Made by a program: the position numbers and the translations under genes. From JBDSLU01 sp039916225 (GTDB taxonomy: Bacteria > Acidobacteriota > Vicinamibacteria > Vicinamibacterales > Vicinamibacteraceae), in the NCBI GenBank assembly GCA_039916225.1, contig JBDSLU010000492.1:1-35873 (forward strand): a stretch of 35,873 nt of DNA, given 5' to 3'. Of this stretch, positions 23,878-32,498 are shown piece after piece. The stretch's first letter is position 1, and every line of letters starts with the position of its first letter. The notes beneath the pieces were generated by a model. It had not been told where the DNA came from. It worked only from the letters and a program-made list of their open reading frames with translations, and did no database searches.

Positions 23878-26800
23878 TCAGCGCCAGTCGCCGGCGGCGA
23901 CGAAGCCGGCCCAGAACAGCGGATGCGTACTGCGCTTGGCGGCCCGCCGCTGGGCAAGGATGTCCAAGCTGGCCTGGCGCATGGCGTCAGCCGTCGACAG
24001 GTGATCCTGCAGCCGTGCGCGGTAGAGCGCCTGCATCCACGCTCGTGCTGCGCGATCCTCGACCGGCCACAGACTCATGATGACGGTCCGGGCGCCGGCG
24101 GTACGGAACGCCCGCCGCAAGCCGAAGACGCCTTCGCCGGCTCGGATCTCGCCAAGGCCGGTATCGCAGGCGGACAGCACGGCCCACTCGAGTCCGTCCA
24201 GGTCCAGTGCGGCGACTTCCTCCGCGGTCAGGATACCGTCTTCCGCCTGCGGGTGCGCTCCAAAGCGTCGATTCGCCCCCGACAGTGCCAGGCCCGAGAG
24301 AAGCAGTGGGCTCTCGGGTGAGCCGGGAGCAAGGGGGCGTGTTGCCGGCCGGGTGACCTTCGCCACGACACCGCGGGTGGTAGCGCTGTCGGACGCGCAG
24401 TCGGCGCCCAGGAAAAAGCCGTGTGTGGCGAGGTGGAGTACCCGATAGCCGCTGCTGCTGGCCTTGAAGGCGGCTTCGCCCGCGCGCGCGCCGGTGAGGA
24501 GAACCGGCGCGTCGCTCGCGGTGGTCGGCACCAGCGATCGCCAGAGGCTGCTGATGTCTTCGACTTCGCGTCGCGAAGCGGGGAGATCGGGGAAGACCAG
24601 CGTGGCGAACGTTCCGCAGGCGGACCGGCGTCGTTCAGCTTCATTGGAGTCGGCCGTATTCGAGCTGGAGCGAAGCGAGGCTGCACGGCCGGTCGCCGGA
24701 AGTGATCCGTATGCTGGGCCTCCCAGCGCGAGCAATCCGCGGCCCGGCCGCGCGCTGGGCGCGACGGCGTACTCGACGAGATCGCGTTCCGCTGAGAGGT
24801 AGTGGATGGCCGGACCAGTGTCGAGCAGGTAGTCGCTGCCGCCGCGCGGCAGCGCGGCGAACGGGACGAGGTTGATCGCGCCATCCGGCACCACGAACGC
24901 CCGCCCGATGCCATGCAGGTGCGCATCGAGCGGATCCCAGATGCGGGCCCCGAGGAGCGTGCCGGCGTCGCGGAGTACGGCTTCGGCCCGCGGTCGCACG
25001 CCGCCCTGGGGCGTGATGCCACCGAGCGCGAGGAGTCTCCAGCGCGTGATCAGCGTCTCGATGCTCGACGCGGCGCCCAGCGGCACGAAGGTTGGCCGTT
25101 CGCGATCGGCGCGCGTGACGAACGCCGCATACGCCGGCGCCGTCCGCCGGATCCGCCGAGGCCCTTCACCCTCGAACGTCGTCTGCGCATAGCGCACGAA
25201 CGAGACCAGTGCCGTGTTCGCGTCGAGGCTACGGCGTACGTCCGCGAATCCAACGTTGCGGTCCGTGCGCGTCTGTCGAAGGGCGGTGCCTCTCGTCGCC
25301 AGCGCAATCTCCGCCTGTTCCTTCTGGGTGCGCGCCACGCGGAGCACATCGGCGTAACGTTCTGGCGCGAGATCGCCGGGGCCGCGCACCGCCAGGTTGG
25401 CCAGTCGCCGGCTGGCTGATTCGAGGGTGCGCCAGTAGGGCCGCAGTTCGTCGCCGGTCGCACCGGCGCGAAGTTGCTGGCGGGTGGCCATTTCATCGAG
25501 GACCAAGGCCCGGCTCCGTATGACGGCGTCGAGCAACGGCGCGTCAGCCGCCGGCGAGGGACGAACAGAGAGGGCCAGATCGAGGCCGTGCGGGCGCGAC
25601 GCCGCGTAGGCCAGTGCCTGCCGCTCGGCCAGGGAACTCGTCGTCAAGCGAAGGTGATCGCGCCCGACACGTTCGGCGTTCATCGCGGTGTCAAACGCCT
25701 CGGCGGGCCGATCGACTCCGGCGAGCGCCACGGCCAGCGCCGCTTGGGCATCCGCGACGCTGGGATGCGCGGCGCCGAATACCGGCGTGCGGATCTCGAG
25801 GGCTTCGCTGAGCCGATTGCGAGCGACCGCGTAACGCCCCGCGGCCAAATCCAGTCGTGCCCGAACCAGGAGTGCGTCGGACTTGGCGACGGGGTTGTGC
25901 GACGCGAGGGCAATGGCCAATGCCCGATCGGCCAACGGCGTGGCCGCTGCCTCCTGGCCGAGTCGGGCCAAGGTGTCGGCCAGCTTGATGAGCACCTCGG
26001 CCACTTGATCGTGACGTCGGCCGAGCCGCTTTTCGCGGATGGAAAGCGCGCGGGCGTACAGCACTCTGGCTTCGACAAGGCGATCCTGGCCAGCCACGGC
26101 ATCGCCCAAGCCAATCAACGCCCACGCGAGATAGGTGTGCGAGCGACCCACGACGGCTTGCCAGGTCGCGATGGCGCGTCGATGCAGGCGCTCGGCCTCG
26201 CGGTGATCCCCCCACAATTCGTTGAGCAAGGCCAAATTGAGGACGGCGGTCGCGACGTATGAGCTGCGCCGTCCCAGGCTCCGTTCGTAGATGTCGAGCG
26301 CACGCTGCTGGAGCGGGCGAGCCTCGGCGTACTGGCCGAGCAGAACGTACGAATCGGCGAGGTCGTTCAACTGCATCGCGACCAGCGGATGCACCGGGCC
26401 ATAGGCGCGTTCCGCGATGGTGAGACCGCGCTCGACCGCCGCCTTTGCCGGTTCCAGCTCGCCGGCTTCCGTGAGTGGCACCGCCAGGGCGCGCAAGGCC
26501 GACGCGAGATCGGGATGGCCGTCGCGAAGCGACCGTTCAGCGATGGCGACGGCGCGCTCGAGGACGGTGCGAGACTCGACAAGTTCGCCTTCCAGCTGCA
26601 ACTCCTCGCCGAGCGCCGTGAGCGTGCCGACCAACTCCGGGTGCCGAGGATCGAGACCTGCCCCGATGCCCGCCGCACGTTCCAGGTCTACGCGGGCCTT
26701 GTCGAACAGCGCCATACCCTGCAGCAGGCTGCCGCGCGTGGTCAGGACCCGCGCGAGCCCGCTCGGATCCGCGGGCTGGTGCGCCTCGTAGATGGCGACG

Positions 26801-27312
26801 GCGCGATTGCTCGCGCGAAGAGCCTGGCCGTAGCGCTCGAGCCACATCGACGCCCGGGCGAGTCCGTCGAGGGCATCGGCGACACGCGGGTGGCGGAGTC
26901 CTCGCGCACCGGCCTCCAGGCGAGCGGCCTCCGTGAAGCGGGTGATCGCTTCCTCGAAGCCGCCCGCCTGAACCAGCACGCTGCCGAGCAGCCGAAGGGT
27001 GCGCCCGCTCGCCGGAAGCGATCGCGCAAGTGCCAGGGTGTTTGGTTCGCCGCCCCGCCCGTTACGCAGCAGCGCCTCGACATACAGCGCGGTGGCAGCC
27101 GAGTGGAGGGGCGCCGGTAACGCCGTTTCGCCGACGTGCAGGGCGCGCGCTTCGGCCTCCGCGTCGGCGTAGCGTCCCTGGTCGAGCAACTGCTGAACTG
27201 ATGCCAACCCCGCAGGTACCGCGGCGGCGCCGTCTGCAGGCTGGCAGACGGCGGGCCGGGCACCCAGTGCGGCTACGACCGCGAGCGATAGGACGAGGGC
27301 TCGCGCGTGCAT
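23878..27312 (-). CDS. Exported TPR-CHAT protein (caspase-like peptidase domain)
   Basis: From the ATG at 27312 the protein is 1144 aa and starts with a signal peptide (MHARALVLSLAVVAALGARPAVC). Residues about 30-640 are consecutive TPR-like helix pairs (for example HPLVAMQLNDLADSYVLLGQ, RALDIYERSLGRRSSYVATA, RALSIREKRLGRRHDQVAEV). A linker leads to a C-terminal CHAT domain with catalytic His964 in HLATHGFF and Cys1049 in VLSACDTG, followed by GEGVFGLRRAFRTAGARTVIMSLWPV. CHAT domains are clan CD proteases; some are activated by partners through TPR docking, as in Craspase and gasdermin systems. The frame is open further upstream but overlaps the C11 gene; the signal peptide decides the start. 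It lies 25 nt after the C11 gene, in one operon. Target unknown. Confidence 0.93.
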   Translation of the reverse strand: MHARALVLSLAVVAALGARPAVCQPADGAAAVPAGLASVQQLLDQGRYADAEAEARALHVGETALPAPLHSAATALYVEALLRNGRGGEPNTLALARSLPASGRTLRLLGSVLVQAGGFEEAITRFTEAARLEAGARGLRHPRVADALDGLARASMWLERYGQALRASNRAVAIYEAHQPADPSGLARVLTTRGSLLQGMALFDKARVDLERAAGIGAGLDPRHPELVGTLTALGEELQLEGELVESRTVLERAVAIAERSLRDGHPDLASALRALAVPLTEAGELEPAKAAVERGLTIAERAYGPVHPLVAMQLNDLADSYVLLGQYAEARPLQQRALDIYERSLGRRSSYVATAVLNLALLNELWGDHREAERLHRRAIATWQAVVGRSHTYLAWALIGLGDAVAGQDRLVEARVLYARALSIREKRLGRRHDQVAEVLIKLADTLARLGQEAAATPLADRALAIALASHNPVAKSDALLVRARLDLAAGRYAVARNRLSEALEIRTPVFGAAHPSVADAQAALAVALAGVDRPAEAFDTAMNAERVGRDHLRLTTSSLAERQALAYAASRPHGLDLALSVRPSPAADAPLLDAVIRSRALVLDEMATRQQLRAGATGDELRPYWRTLESASRRLANLAVRGPGDLAPERYADVLRVARTQKEQAEIALATRGTALRQTRTDRNVGFADVRRSLDANTALVSFVRYAQTTFEGEGPRRIRRTAPAYAAFVTRADRERPTFVPLGAASSIETLITRWRLLALGGITPQGGVRPRAEAVLRDAGTLLGARIWDPLDAHLHGIGRAFVVPDGAINLVPFAALPRGGSDYLLDTGPAIHYLSAERDLVEYAVAPSARPGRGLLALGGPAYGSLPATGRAASLRSSSNTADSNEAERRRSACGTFATLVFPDLPASRREVEDISSLWRSLVPTTASDAPVLLTGARAGEAAFKASSSGYRVLHLATHGFFLGADCASDSATTRGVVAKVTRPATRPLAPGSPESPLLLSGLALSGANRRFGAHPQAEDGILTAEEVAALDLDGLEWAVLSACDTGLGEIRAGEGVFGLRRAFRTAGARTVIMSLWPVEDRAARAWMQALYRARLQDHLSTADAMRQASLDILAQRRAAKRSTHPLFWAGFVAAGDWR

Positions 27313-27337
27313 CGATCTTGGGTCCCTGGGTGTGAGC

Positions 27338-29632
27338 CTACAACAGGCTGAGCTCGTCTCCGTTGAGACCGCCCGCACGGGCCAGTTCGCGCCGGTCCTC
27401 GGCCGTGAGGCCGTCCGCGTTCGGGCCAAACCCGTAGACCGGGTGCGCCAGCACGCGACGAATCGTCCGTCGGGCGTCCGTCGAAATCTCGGACAACATG
27501 CGGAAGGCACGCCGGACGGCGTCCGCGCTCAGGGCATGGTTCTCTTCTTCCGTCAGGCCCTTCGGGAACGGCCCGGCCAAGGCATCGAGCGAGACCCGCT
27601 CCACTTCCGAGGTCGCGAACTCCAGGTGCGCCAAGGCGTCCCCGACTTCCTCGAACAGGCCGGCCACGATCGACGTCGTCGCCGCCTCGAACGTCGACGG
27701 TGCGAGGGCATCCATCTCGACGTCGATCCCGTCGTCTCCCAGCTTGCGCTTGACGAAGATGCCTCCCAGCTTCCGCTTGCCCAGGCCCCGCTTGCCCAGT
27801 CCGCGCTTGCCGAGCCCACGCTTGCCGAGGCCGCGCTTGCCGAGGCCGCCTCCGGTGGTGAATCCGAGGCCCAGGCTGCCGTTGGTCACGGTGCGCCGCA
27901 CCGCGCGTTCGACGTCGGCCACGATCTTTTCGAGTCCCTGGTAGGCGTCGACGAGCTTCGACGCGTCATCCGACGGCGCGATCTGGGAAGGACCGTCGAC
28001 GTCGGCATCTGGCGGAGCGGCCGGGGCCGGTGACGGCAACGGCTTGGCCTTTGCCTTGAGCGCCTCGTCCAGGGGTTCTCGCGGCATCAACCGCAGGGTG
28101 CCGAAACGCCCGACCCGCCCCTGTGTGGATGCCGATCGGCGCGGGACCTTCGCCGGCTTGTCGGGATTCATAGCCGGCGCGAAGATCTGCATCGCGATCA
28201 GCCGGGTAGCGGCGACGCGGCGCTCCAGGGTCGCGAAGCTGCTGTCCACGGCGGCGAGCATCTGAGAGACGGCCTCCCGATCCTCGAAGGTCACAGCGCC
28301 GCTGCCTTCGATGTTGGTGATGACGTCGGGCGGCAGGCCGGCGCTGAGCCGCTCGTAGACCAACGTGTCCCAGCGACCTTCTTTCATCAGCGCCAACTCG
28401 GCGTACTCGTCCCGGGCGGTCAGCGGCTTCCGGTGGCGACGCTGATCCGTCGGCCGGCTGTCGTCGAGCAGGCCGAGTCGCTTGAGGTCGGCGTCGTCGG
28501 TGACGAACGGCGCGAAGATGCCAAGACCATGCAGCCCGTCCAGATCGGGATGACGTTTGTGAGACCGCACGAACGTGTCCTCGAGCGCGAGCTCTCTGCT
28601 GAGGGAGATCGAGGCCTCTCCGCTGATCTGGTCCGATGCGGGTTCCAAGAAGGCGCGCAGTGACGTTGCCGCTGTCTTCAGGTTCACGAGGGCGGTGTCG
28701 CTGAGCCCGCAGCTGGAGTCCGAACAGCTTTCCAGCCGGGTAAGGTCGTCACACAAATCCACCAGCTTGTCGGTGAGATCGTACAGGTCGATCAGCGGAC
28801 GCACGTCACCGGCAGCGGTGGCCAGGAACGCCGAGCGGATGTGATCGAGCCGATCGCCCAGCATGGGATTCGACTGGTCGAGCGTAGCGGCCAGGCTGCC
28901 GGTCAAGGTGTCCAATCGGATCTTGAATGTGTCCAGCACCGCAGGGGCCAGGTTGAGGAGGGCCATGGCGACCTGGTCACCCACGCGCGACGCGCGGAAG
29001 TGATTCACGTAGCGGTCGGCCACAATTGTGCCGACCTCGGTCTCGGAGGTGTTCTGGCCGATGCTGCTCAGAATGGCCTCGTAGGGCCAGCCCGCGAAGG
29101 GCACCGCGATCTGTGAGGCGACCATGTAGTTGACCAGCCCGCGCATCTCGTACGCCGCTTCGGCGTAGCTCATGGCGCACGCGTTGGCGCCGAGCAGGTC
29201 GAGAGGGCGTTTACGTCCATCCACGCCGGCGAACTGGCGCAGGGTGCTACCCAGTTCCCGCAGCGTCAGGGGGTCGCCGTGATCGCGGCCGAAACCCAGC
29301 CCGTAGGCGTGTCCCCAGAGCACGAGGAACAATCGATCGGAAGGGTGCTCAGCGGACGCCCACTGCAGAAAGCTGAGGAGCGCCTCCGCCGTGCCCGTTT
29401 CGCCGGCCGGCGCAGCGCCCGTATCGAGCGCGCTCTTCCCTTTGGTGATGGTGTAGCGCTGAGGCACCGCCGGCCAGTGCCGGTCGATCTGCACCTTGAC
29501 CCGGACCCCTTTCTGGAGCGCCGCTCGTTCCATGTCCTGCAGATCGCGCACGGCGTGCGCGTCCAACTCGGGGTCGTCGGCGGCGGCCATGTAGACCATC
29601 ACCGTCCATCCGGGTGTGTTGTCGTCCGTCAT
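27338..29632 (-). CDS. Clostripain-family (C11) cysteine peptidase with GLGKR repeats
   Basis: The 764-aa protein begins MTDDNTPGWTVMVYMAAADD, the hallmark start of clostripain-like C11 peptidases. Catalytic His108 is in LFLVLWGHAYG and Cys152 in LDLLGANACAMSYAEAAYEM. The body to about 470 has the long C11 helical region. From about 500 a basic, Pro/Ala-rich linker (KAKAKPLPSPAPAAPPDADV) leads to residues 596-620, five tandem GLGKR units, followed by a KRKLG pair and a helical acidic tail. Clostripain cuts after Arg and matures by internal cleavage, so the repeats may be self-cleavage sites. No signal peptide. ATG 29632 (SD GGGAG) is preferred over upstream starts because MVYMAA must be near the N-terminus. 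First gene of the C11-CHAT operon. Confidence 0.92.
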   Translation of the reverse strand: MTDDNTPGWTVMVYMAAADDPELDAHAVRDLQDMERAALQKGVRVKVQIDRHWPAVPQRYTITKGKSALDTGAAPAGETGTAEALLSFLQWASAEHPSDRLFLVLWGHAYGLGFGRDHGDPLTLRELGSTLRQFAGVDGRKRPLDLLGANACAMSYAEAAYEMRGLVNYMVASQIAVPFAGWPYEAILSSIGQNTSETEVGTIVADRYVNHFRASRVGDQVAMALLNLAPAVLDTFKIRLDTLTGSLAATLDQSNPMLGDRLDHIRSAFLATAAGDVRPLIDLYDLTDKLVDLCDDLTRLESCSDSSCGLSDTALVNLKTAATSLRAFLEPASDQISGEASISLSRELALEDTFVRSHKRHPDLDGLHGLGIFAPFVTDDADLKRLGLLDDSRPTDQRRHRKPLTARDEYAELALMKEGRWDTLVYERLSAGLPPDVITNIEGSGAVTFEDREAVSQMLAAVDSSFATLERRVAATRLIAMQIFAPAMNPDKPAKVPRRSASTQGRVGRFGTLRLMPREPLDEALKAKAKPLPSPAPAAPPDADVDGPSQIAPSDDASKLVDAYQGLEKIVADVERAVRRTVTNGSLGLGFTTGGGLGKRGLGKRGLGKRGLGKRGLGKRKLGGIFVKRKLGDDGIDVEMDALAPSTFEAATTSIVAGLFEEVGDALAHLEFATSEVERVSLDALAGPFPKGLTEEENHALSADAVRRAFRMLSEISTDARRTIRRVLAHPVYGFGPNADGLTAEDRRELARAGGLNGDELSLL
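27773..27847 (-). repeat. Five 15-bp tandem repeats encoding (GLGKR)5
   Basis: Five contiguous 15-bp units in the C11 gene, each encoding Gly-Leu-Gly-Lys-Arg. Codons differ between units (Gly GGC/GGG/GGA, Leu CTC/CTG, Arg CGC/CGT/CGG) while the peptide stays identical. This argues for constraint at the protein level rather than very recent slippage. Two degenerate relatives (KRKLG) follow toward 27740. Confidence 0.95.
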
Positions 29633-29662
29633 CGCCAGGCTCCCTCTGATCCCACGCAACGT

Positions 29663-29691
29663 CCTATAACGCCGCGATCGAAGGATCTGAA
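29663..29691 (-). promoter_or_regulatory. Predicted promoter of the C11-CHAT operon
   Basis: Minus-strand TTCAGA (29691-29686) and TATAGG (29668-29663) spaced by 17 nt, about 30 nt before the C11 ATG. It sits in the 129-bp divergent region shared with the ECF sigma gene. Moderate matches to a housekeeping promoter. Confidence 0.4.
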
Positions 29692-29761
29692 CGTCTGGTC
29701 TGGAACGACCGTAGATTGATCCCAAGCGTCCAAAGTTGGCCGTCAGGGAGGGCGGAGTATC

Positions 29762-30421
29762 ATGTCCGCGACCGTTTACAGCGTCATGGAAGGTTCAGAG
29801 GCCGGTAAGGCGCGGGCTCCCGCGGAGAAGGTGGCCGGCGAGCCGCGTCCCGCGGAAACCTCGTTCGAGCTGGTGCGGCGCGCGTGCTCCGGCGACAGCG
29901 AAGCCGAGAACGAAATCTGCCGCCGATACTCGCCACGCCTGCACAAGTGGGCCAGGGGCCGGCTCCCGGCCGGTGCCCGCCCGGCGATGGACACCGGCGA
30001 TATCGTGCAGGACGTGCTGATTCGGGCCATCCGTTCTTTTCCTGATTTTCAGCTGCGCCACGAGCACTCGTTTCCTGCTTTCCTGCGCACGATCCTGGCC
30101 AACCGTCTGCTCGATCTCGGCCGCGTGGACGCCCGACGGCCGCCGCCGACGCCCCTGGAAGATGGCGTCGACCCGCCCGCCCGCGACCCGTCGCCGTTCG
30201 ACGCGGCGGCCGCCGCGGAACGTCAGGGCCGGTTCGATGCGGCGCTCAAGCGCCTCAGCGTGTCCGACCAGGAGCTGATCTTCCTGCGCACCGAATTGGG
30301 CTGCGATTACGAAGAGATCACCCGGATGCTCGGCCGCTCCAATCCCAATGCGCTGCGCGTCGCGGTCCGCCGCGCCATTCTGCGATTGGGCGAGCAGATA
30401 GCGAAGCGGGACGTGGTCTAG
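29762..30421 (+). CDS. ECF-like RNA polymerase sigma factor
   Basis: A 219-aa sigma factor. Region 2 runs from SFELVRRACSGDSEAENEICRRY through DTGDIVQDVLIRAIRSFPDF and FLRTILANRLLDLGRVDAR. A variable Pro-rich linker (about 122-150) is followed by region 4 (ALKRLSVSDQELIFLRTELG, YEEITRMLGRSNPNALRVAV). Regions 1.2 and 3 are missing, as in ECF factors. A strong SD (GGAGGGCGGAG) precedes the ATG. No anti-sigma gene of the usual zinc-binding type is next to it; instead a membrane Ser/Thr kinase gene follows, separated by a hairpin. This arrangement suggests phosphorylation control, as known for ECF factors paired with kinases. It is divergent from the C11-CHAT operon, a probable target. Confidence 0.9.
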   Translation: MSATVYSVMEGSEAGKARAPAEKVAGEPRPAETSFELVRRACSGDSEAENEICRRYSPRLHKWARGRLPAGARPAMDTGDIVQDVLIRAIRSFPDFQLRHEHSFPAFLRTILANRLLDLGRVDARRPPPTPLEDGVDPPARDPSPFDAAAAAERQGRFDAALKRLSVSDQELIFLRTELGCDYEEITRMLGRSNPNALRVAVRRAILRLGEQIAKRDVV

Positions 30422-30466
30422 CAGCCCGTGGTGATAGTGCCGCCGCGGGACTTTCACCACGGGCTG
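30422..30466 (+). terminator. Stem-loop between sigma factor and kinase genes
   Basis: CAGCCCGTGGTGA (30422-30434) pairs perfectly with TCACCACGGGCTG (30454-30466), loop 19 nt, starting directly after the sigma stop codon. It could end the sigma transcript or attenuate read-through into the kinase gene, setting their ratio. No long T-run follows (TTAGGTACTG). Confidence 0.6.
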
Positions 30467-30497
30467 TTAGGTACTGTCGAGCTGTACGTCTCGGGGC

Positions 30498-32366
30498 GTG
30501 CCGACGTTTCTGTTGGCAAGGCATGCATATGAGCTCATTCCTCCGGTTGAGGCTCGTCCCGTGACGTCACATCGCTCGAGACTGGAAGATCTTGCCGCGC
30601 GCATCGACGACGGCCTCCCGATCGACTGGGAGCGGGAGACGCGCCAGGCCGAGGATGCGGAGACGCGGGGCCTCATCGAAGGCCTGAAGACGCTGTCCGA
30701 CGTCGCCGATCTGCTCAAACATCCGGAGCGCATCCCAGAGACCGCCGTCGAGCCGGCGGGAACGTCGTGGGGCGACCTGGAGGTCTTCGAAGTCGTCGGC
30801 CGCGGCGCCTTCGGCACTGTCCACCGCGCCCGCGAGCGACAACTGGACCGCATCGTCGCGCTCAAGCTGCTCGATCCGGGCGTCGACGCGACCCACCTGA
30901 AGACCCGCATCCTCGAAGAAGGCCGGCTGCTGGCGCGGCTCCAACATCCGAACATCGTCAACGTCTATGGCACCGGCGAATCCGATGGCCGCGTCGGACT
31001 GTGGATGGAGTTCATCGACGGCTGGACCCTGGGCGCCGAAGTCGACGCGCACGGGCCGATGAGCGCGGAGGAGTCCGCCAACATCGGCCGCAAGCTGTGC
31101 GGCACGCTGGTCACGATTCACGCCGAAGGCTTCGTCCACGCCGACCTGAAGGCCCACAACGTGATGCGCCAGCGCGGCGGCCGCATCGTCCTGATGGACT
31201 TCGGGGCCGGTCAGCCGCTCGTCGACGCCGATGCTCGGCGCCTGGCCGGCACGCCGCTCTACCTGTCGCCGGAACGCCTGGCCGGCGGCCCGTCCTCGAC
31301 CTCCTGCGACATCTATGCGCTCGGCGTGCTGCTCTACTTCCTGGCCACGGGCGCGCATCCCGTCGACGGCGAGACACGCGACGACGTCGAACGCGCGCAC
31401 CGCGACGGCCGATACGTGCGGCTGCGCGATCGCCGGCCAGATCTGCCGGACGCCTTCGTGGCCGCCGTCGAAGACGCCATCGCCCCTGATCCCGCCCGTC
31501 GGCACGCGACAGCTGGCGCGCTCGACGCCGCCCTGGCGCGCGTGATCGTGCCCGACGCGGCGCCGTCGTCGGGGCCTGCCGCCATCGTCACGCTACTGTC
31601 CGACGGCACCAAGGGGAGCGGCAACGCGCCTCCCGGCCCGGCGCGATGGAGCAGGTGGACCGTGCCAGCGGTCGCCGCGGCGGTGCTCACGGCGTCGGTC
31701 CTCGGCATCGGCTGGGCCATCATGCGCCCGCCGCCACCAGGTCCGAGTGCGGTGGCCAGGTCATCTCCCGCCGCTCCGCCCGTCGCGACCGAATACTCTG
31801 TGCAGGCCGCCTTCTATCAGGTCGACGAGAAGAGCCGGCAGGTGAAGCTGTCTGGCGCGCGCATCACGGAAGGCGACACGTTGGAACTGGACCTGCGGCT
31901 GTCGCAGAGTGCCAGCGTCTACGTCATCAACGAGGACGAGCGGGGCTCGGTGTGGCTCCTCTTTCCACTCCCGGACGCCACGCTACGGAATCCACTGCGC
32001 GGCGGTCAGGCCTACACGTTGCCCGGGCCGGACGCCACCAAGCCCGTGCAGTGGCTCATCGATGAGTACGGTGGCCGCGAGCACTTCTACGTGATCGTCA
32101 GTCCAGCGGTCGATCCGACGCTGCAAGCGGCGATCGACCGGCTGACACCGGCCTCCGACCACTCGTCTCCGTCGCTCAACGCCCGCGTGGAACTTCAGCC
32201 CGGTGGCTTGCGCGGCGCCTCGAAGCTCGCCCACGTCGTCACCAAGCTGCCGGATCGTGACGCGCCCTGGCGCGCGCTGGCCAAACCGCTGTCAGCGACC
32301 GAAGAGCGTGGCCGCGGCCTCTGGGTACGCGAACTGACGCTGCAGAAGACGCCAGCCCCTCGCTAA
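30498..32366 (+). CDS. Membrane Ser/Thr protein kinase with DUF4384-like domain
   Basis: A 622-aa protein from the GTG at 30498. The GTG at 30561 (VTSHRSRLEDLAARIDDG) has a better-placed GAGG and is an alternative giving 601 aa. The kinase domain (about 95-360) has VVGRGAFGTVHRARE, ATP-anchoring K123 in VALK, the catalytic loop HADLKAHN (D216; Ala replaces the usual Arg of HRD) and DFGAG (D234). One transmembrane helix lies at about 389-412 (VPAVAAAVLTASVLGIGWAIM). The exported part (about 440-560) matches a DUF4384-like beta domain (DTLELDLRLSQSASVYVINE, WLLFPLPDATLRNPL, EHFYVIVSPA), probably a sensor. DUF4384 is repeatedly linked to caspase-like and CHAT proteins, consistent with the divergent C11-CHAT operon. 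It probably phosphorylates the sigma factor or proteases. Confidence 0.92.
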   Translation: MPTFLLARHAYELIPPVEARPVTSHRSRLEDLAARIDDGLPIDWERETRQAEDAETRGLIEGLKTLSDVADLLKHPERIPETAVEPAGTSWGDLEVFEVVGRGAFGTVHRARERQLDRIVALKLLDPGVDATHLKTRILEEGRLLARLQHPNIVNVYGTGESDGRVGLWMEFIDGWTLGAEVDAHGPMSAEESANIGRKLCGTLVTIHAEGFVHADLKAHNVMRQRGGRIVLMDFGAGQPLVDADARRLAGTPLYLSPERLAGGPSSTSCDIYALGVLLYFLATGAHPVDGETRDDVERAHRDGRYVRLRDRRPDLPDAFVAAVEDAIAPDPARRHATAGALDAALARVIVPDAAPSSGPAAIVTLLSDGTKGSGNAPPGPARWSRWTVPAVAAAVLTASVLGIGWAIMRPPPPGPSAVARSSPAAPPVATEYSVQAAFYQVDEKSRQVKLSGARITEGDTLELDLRLSQSASVYVINEDERGSVWLLFPLPDATLRNPLRGGQAYTLPGPDATKPVQWLIDEYGGREHFYVIVSPAVDPTLQAAIDRLTPASDHSSPSLNARVELQPGGLRGASKLAHVVTKLPDRDAPWRALAKPLSATEERGRGLWVRELTLQKTPAPR

Positions 32367-32374
32367 GCTCAGCA

Positions 32375-32403
32375 TTGACACGCGGACGTCGCGGCACTAC
32401 TGT
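32375..32403 (+). promoter_or_regulatory. Predicted sigma-70-type promoter
   Basis: TTGACA (32375-32380), 17 nt, TACTGT (32398-32403). The -35 is a consensus match. It lies 9 nt after the kinase stop and would drive the secreted protein gene at 32499 with a leader of about 88 nt. Confidence 0.45.
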
Positions 32404-32498
32404 CGCTTCGCGCGCTGCCCCTCGTGCCGGACGTCTGCCCGCGCTCCGCGATGGAGCGCTTTCGGGCGCCCCCTGCTGGCGCGCAGAAACGACATCCG

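Noticed and set aside
27773..27847. Tandem 15-bp repeats considered as CRISPR or satellite
   Set aside because: The units are contiguous, lack spacers and are in frame within the C11 gene.
29701..29732. GGAAC...CGTC as an ECF promoter before the sigma gene
   Set aside because: Spacing is 20 nt, longer than the usual 15-17 for ECF promoters, so autoregulation is not claimed.
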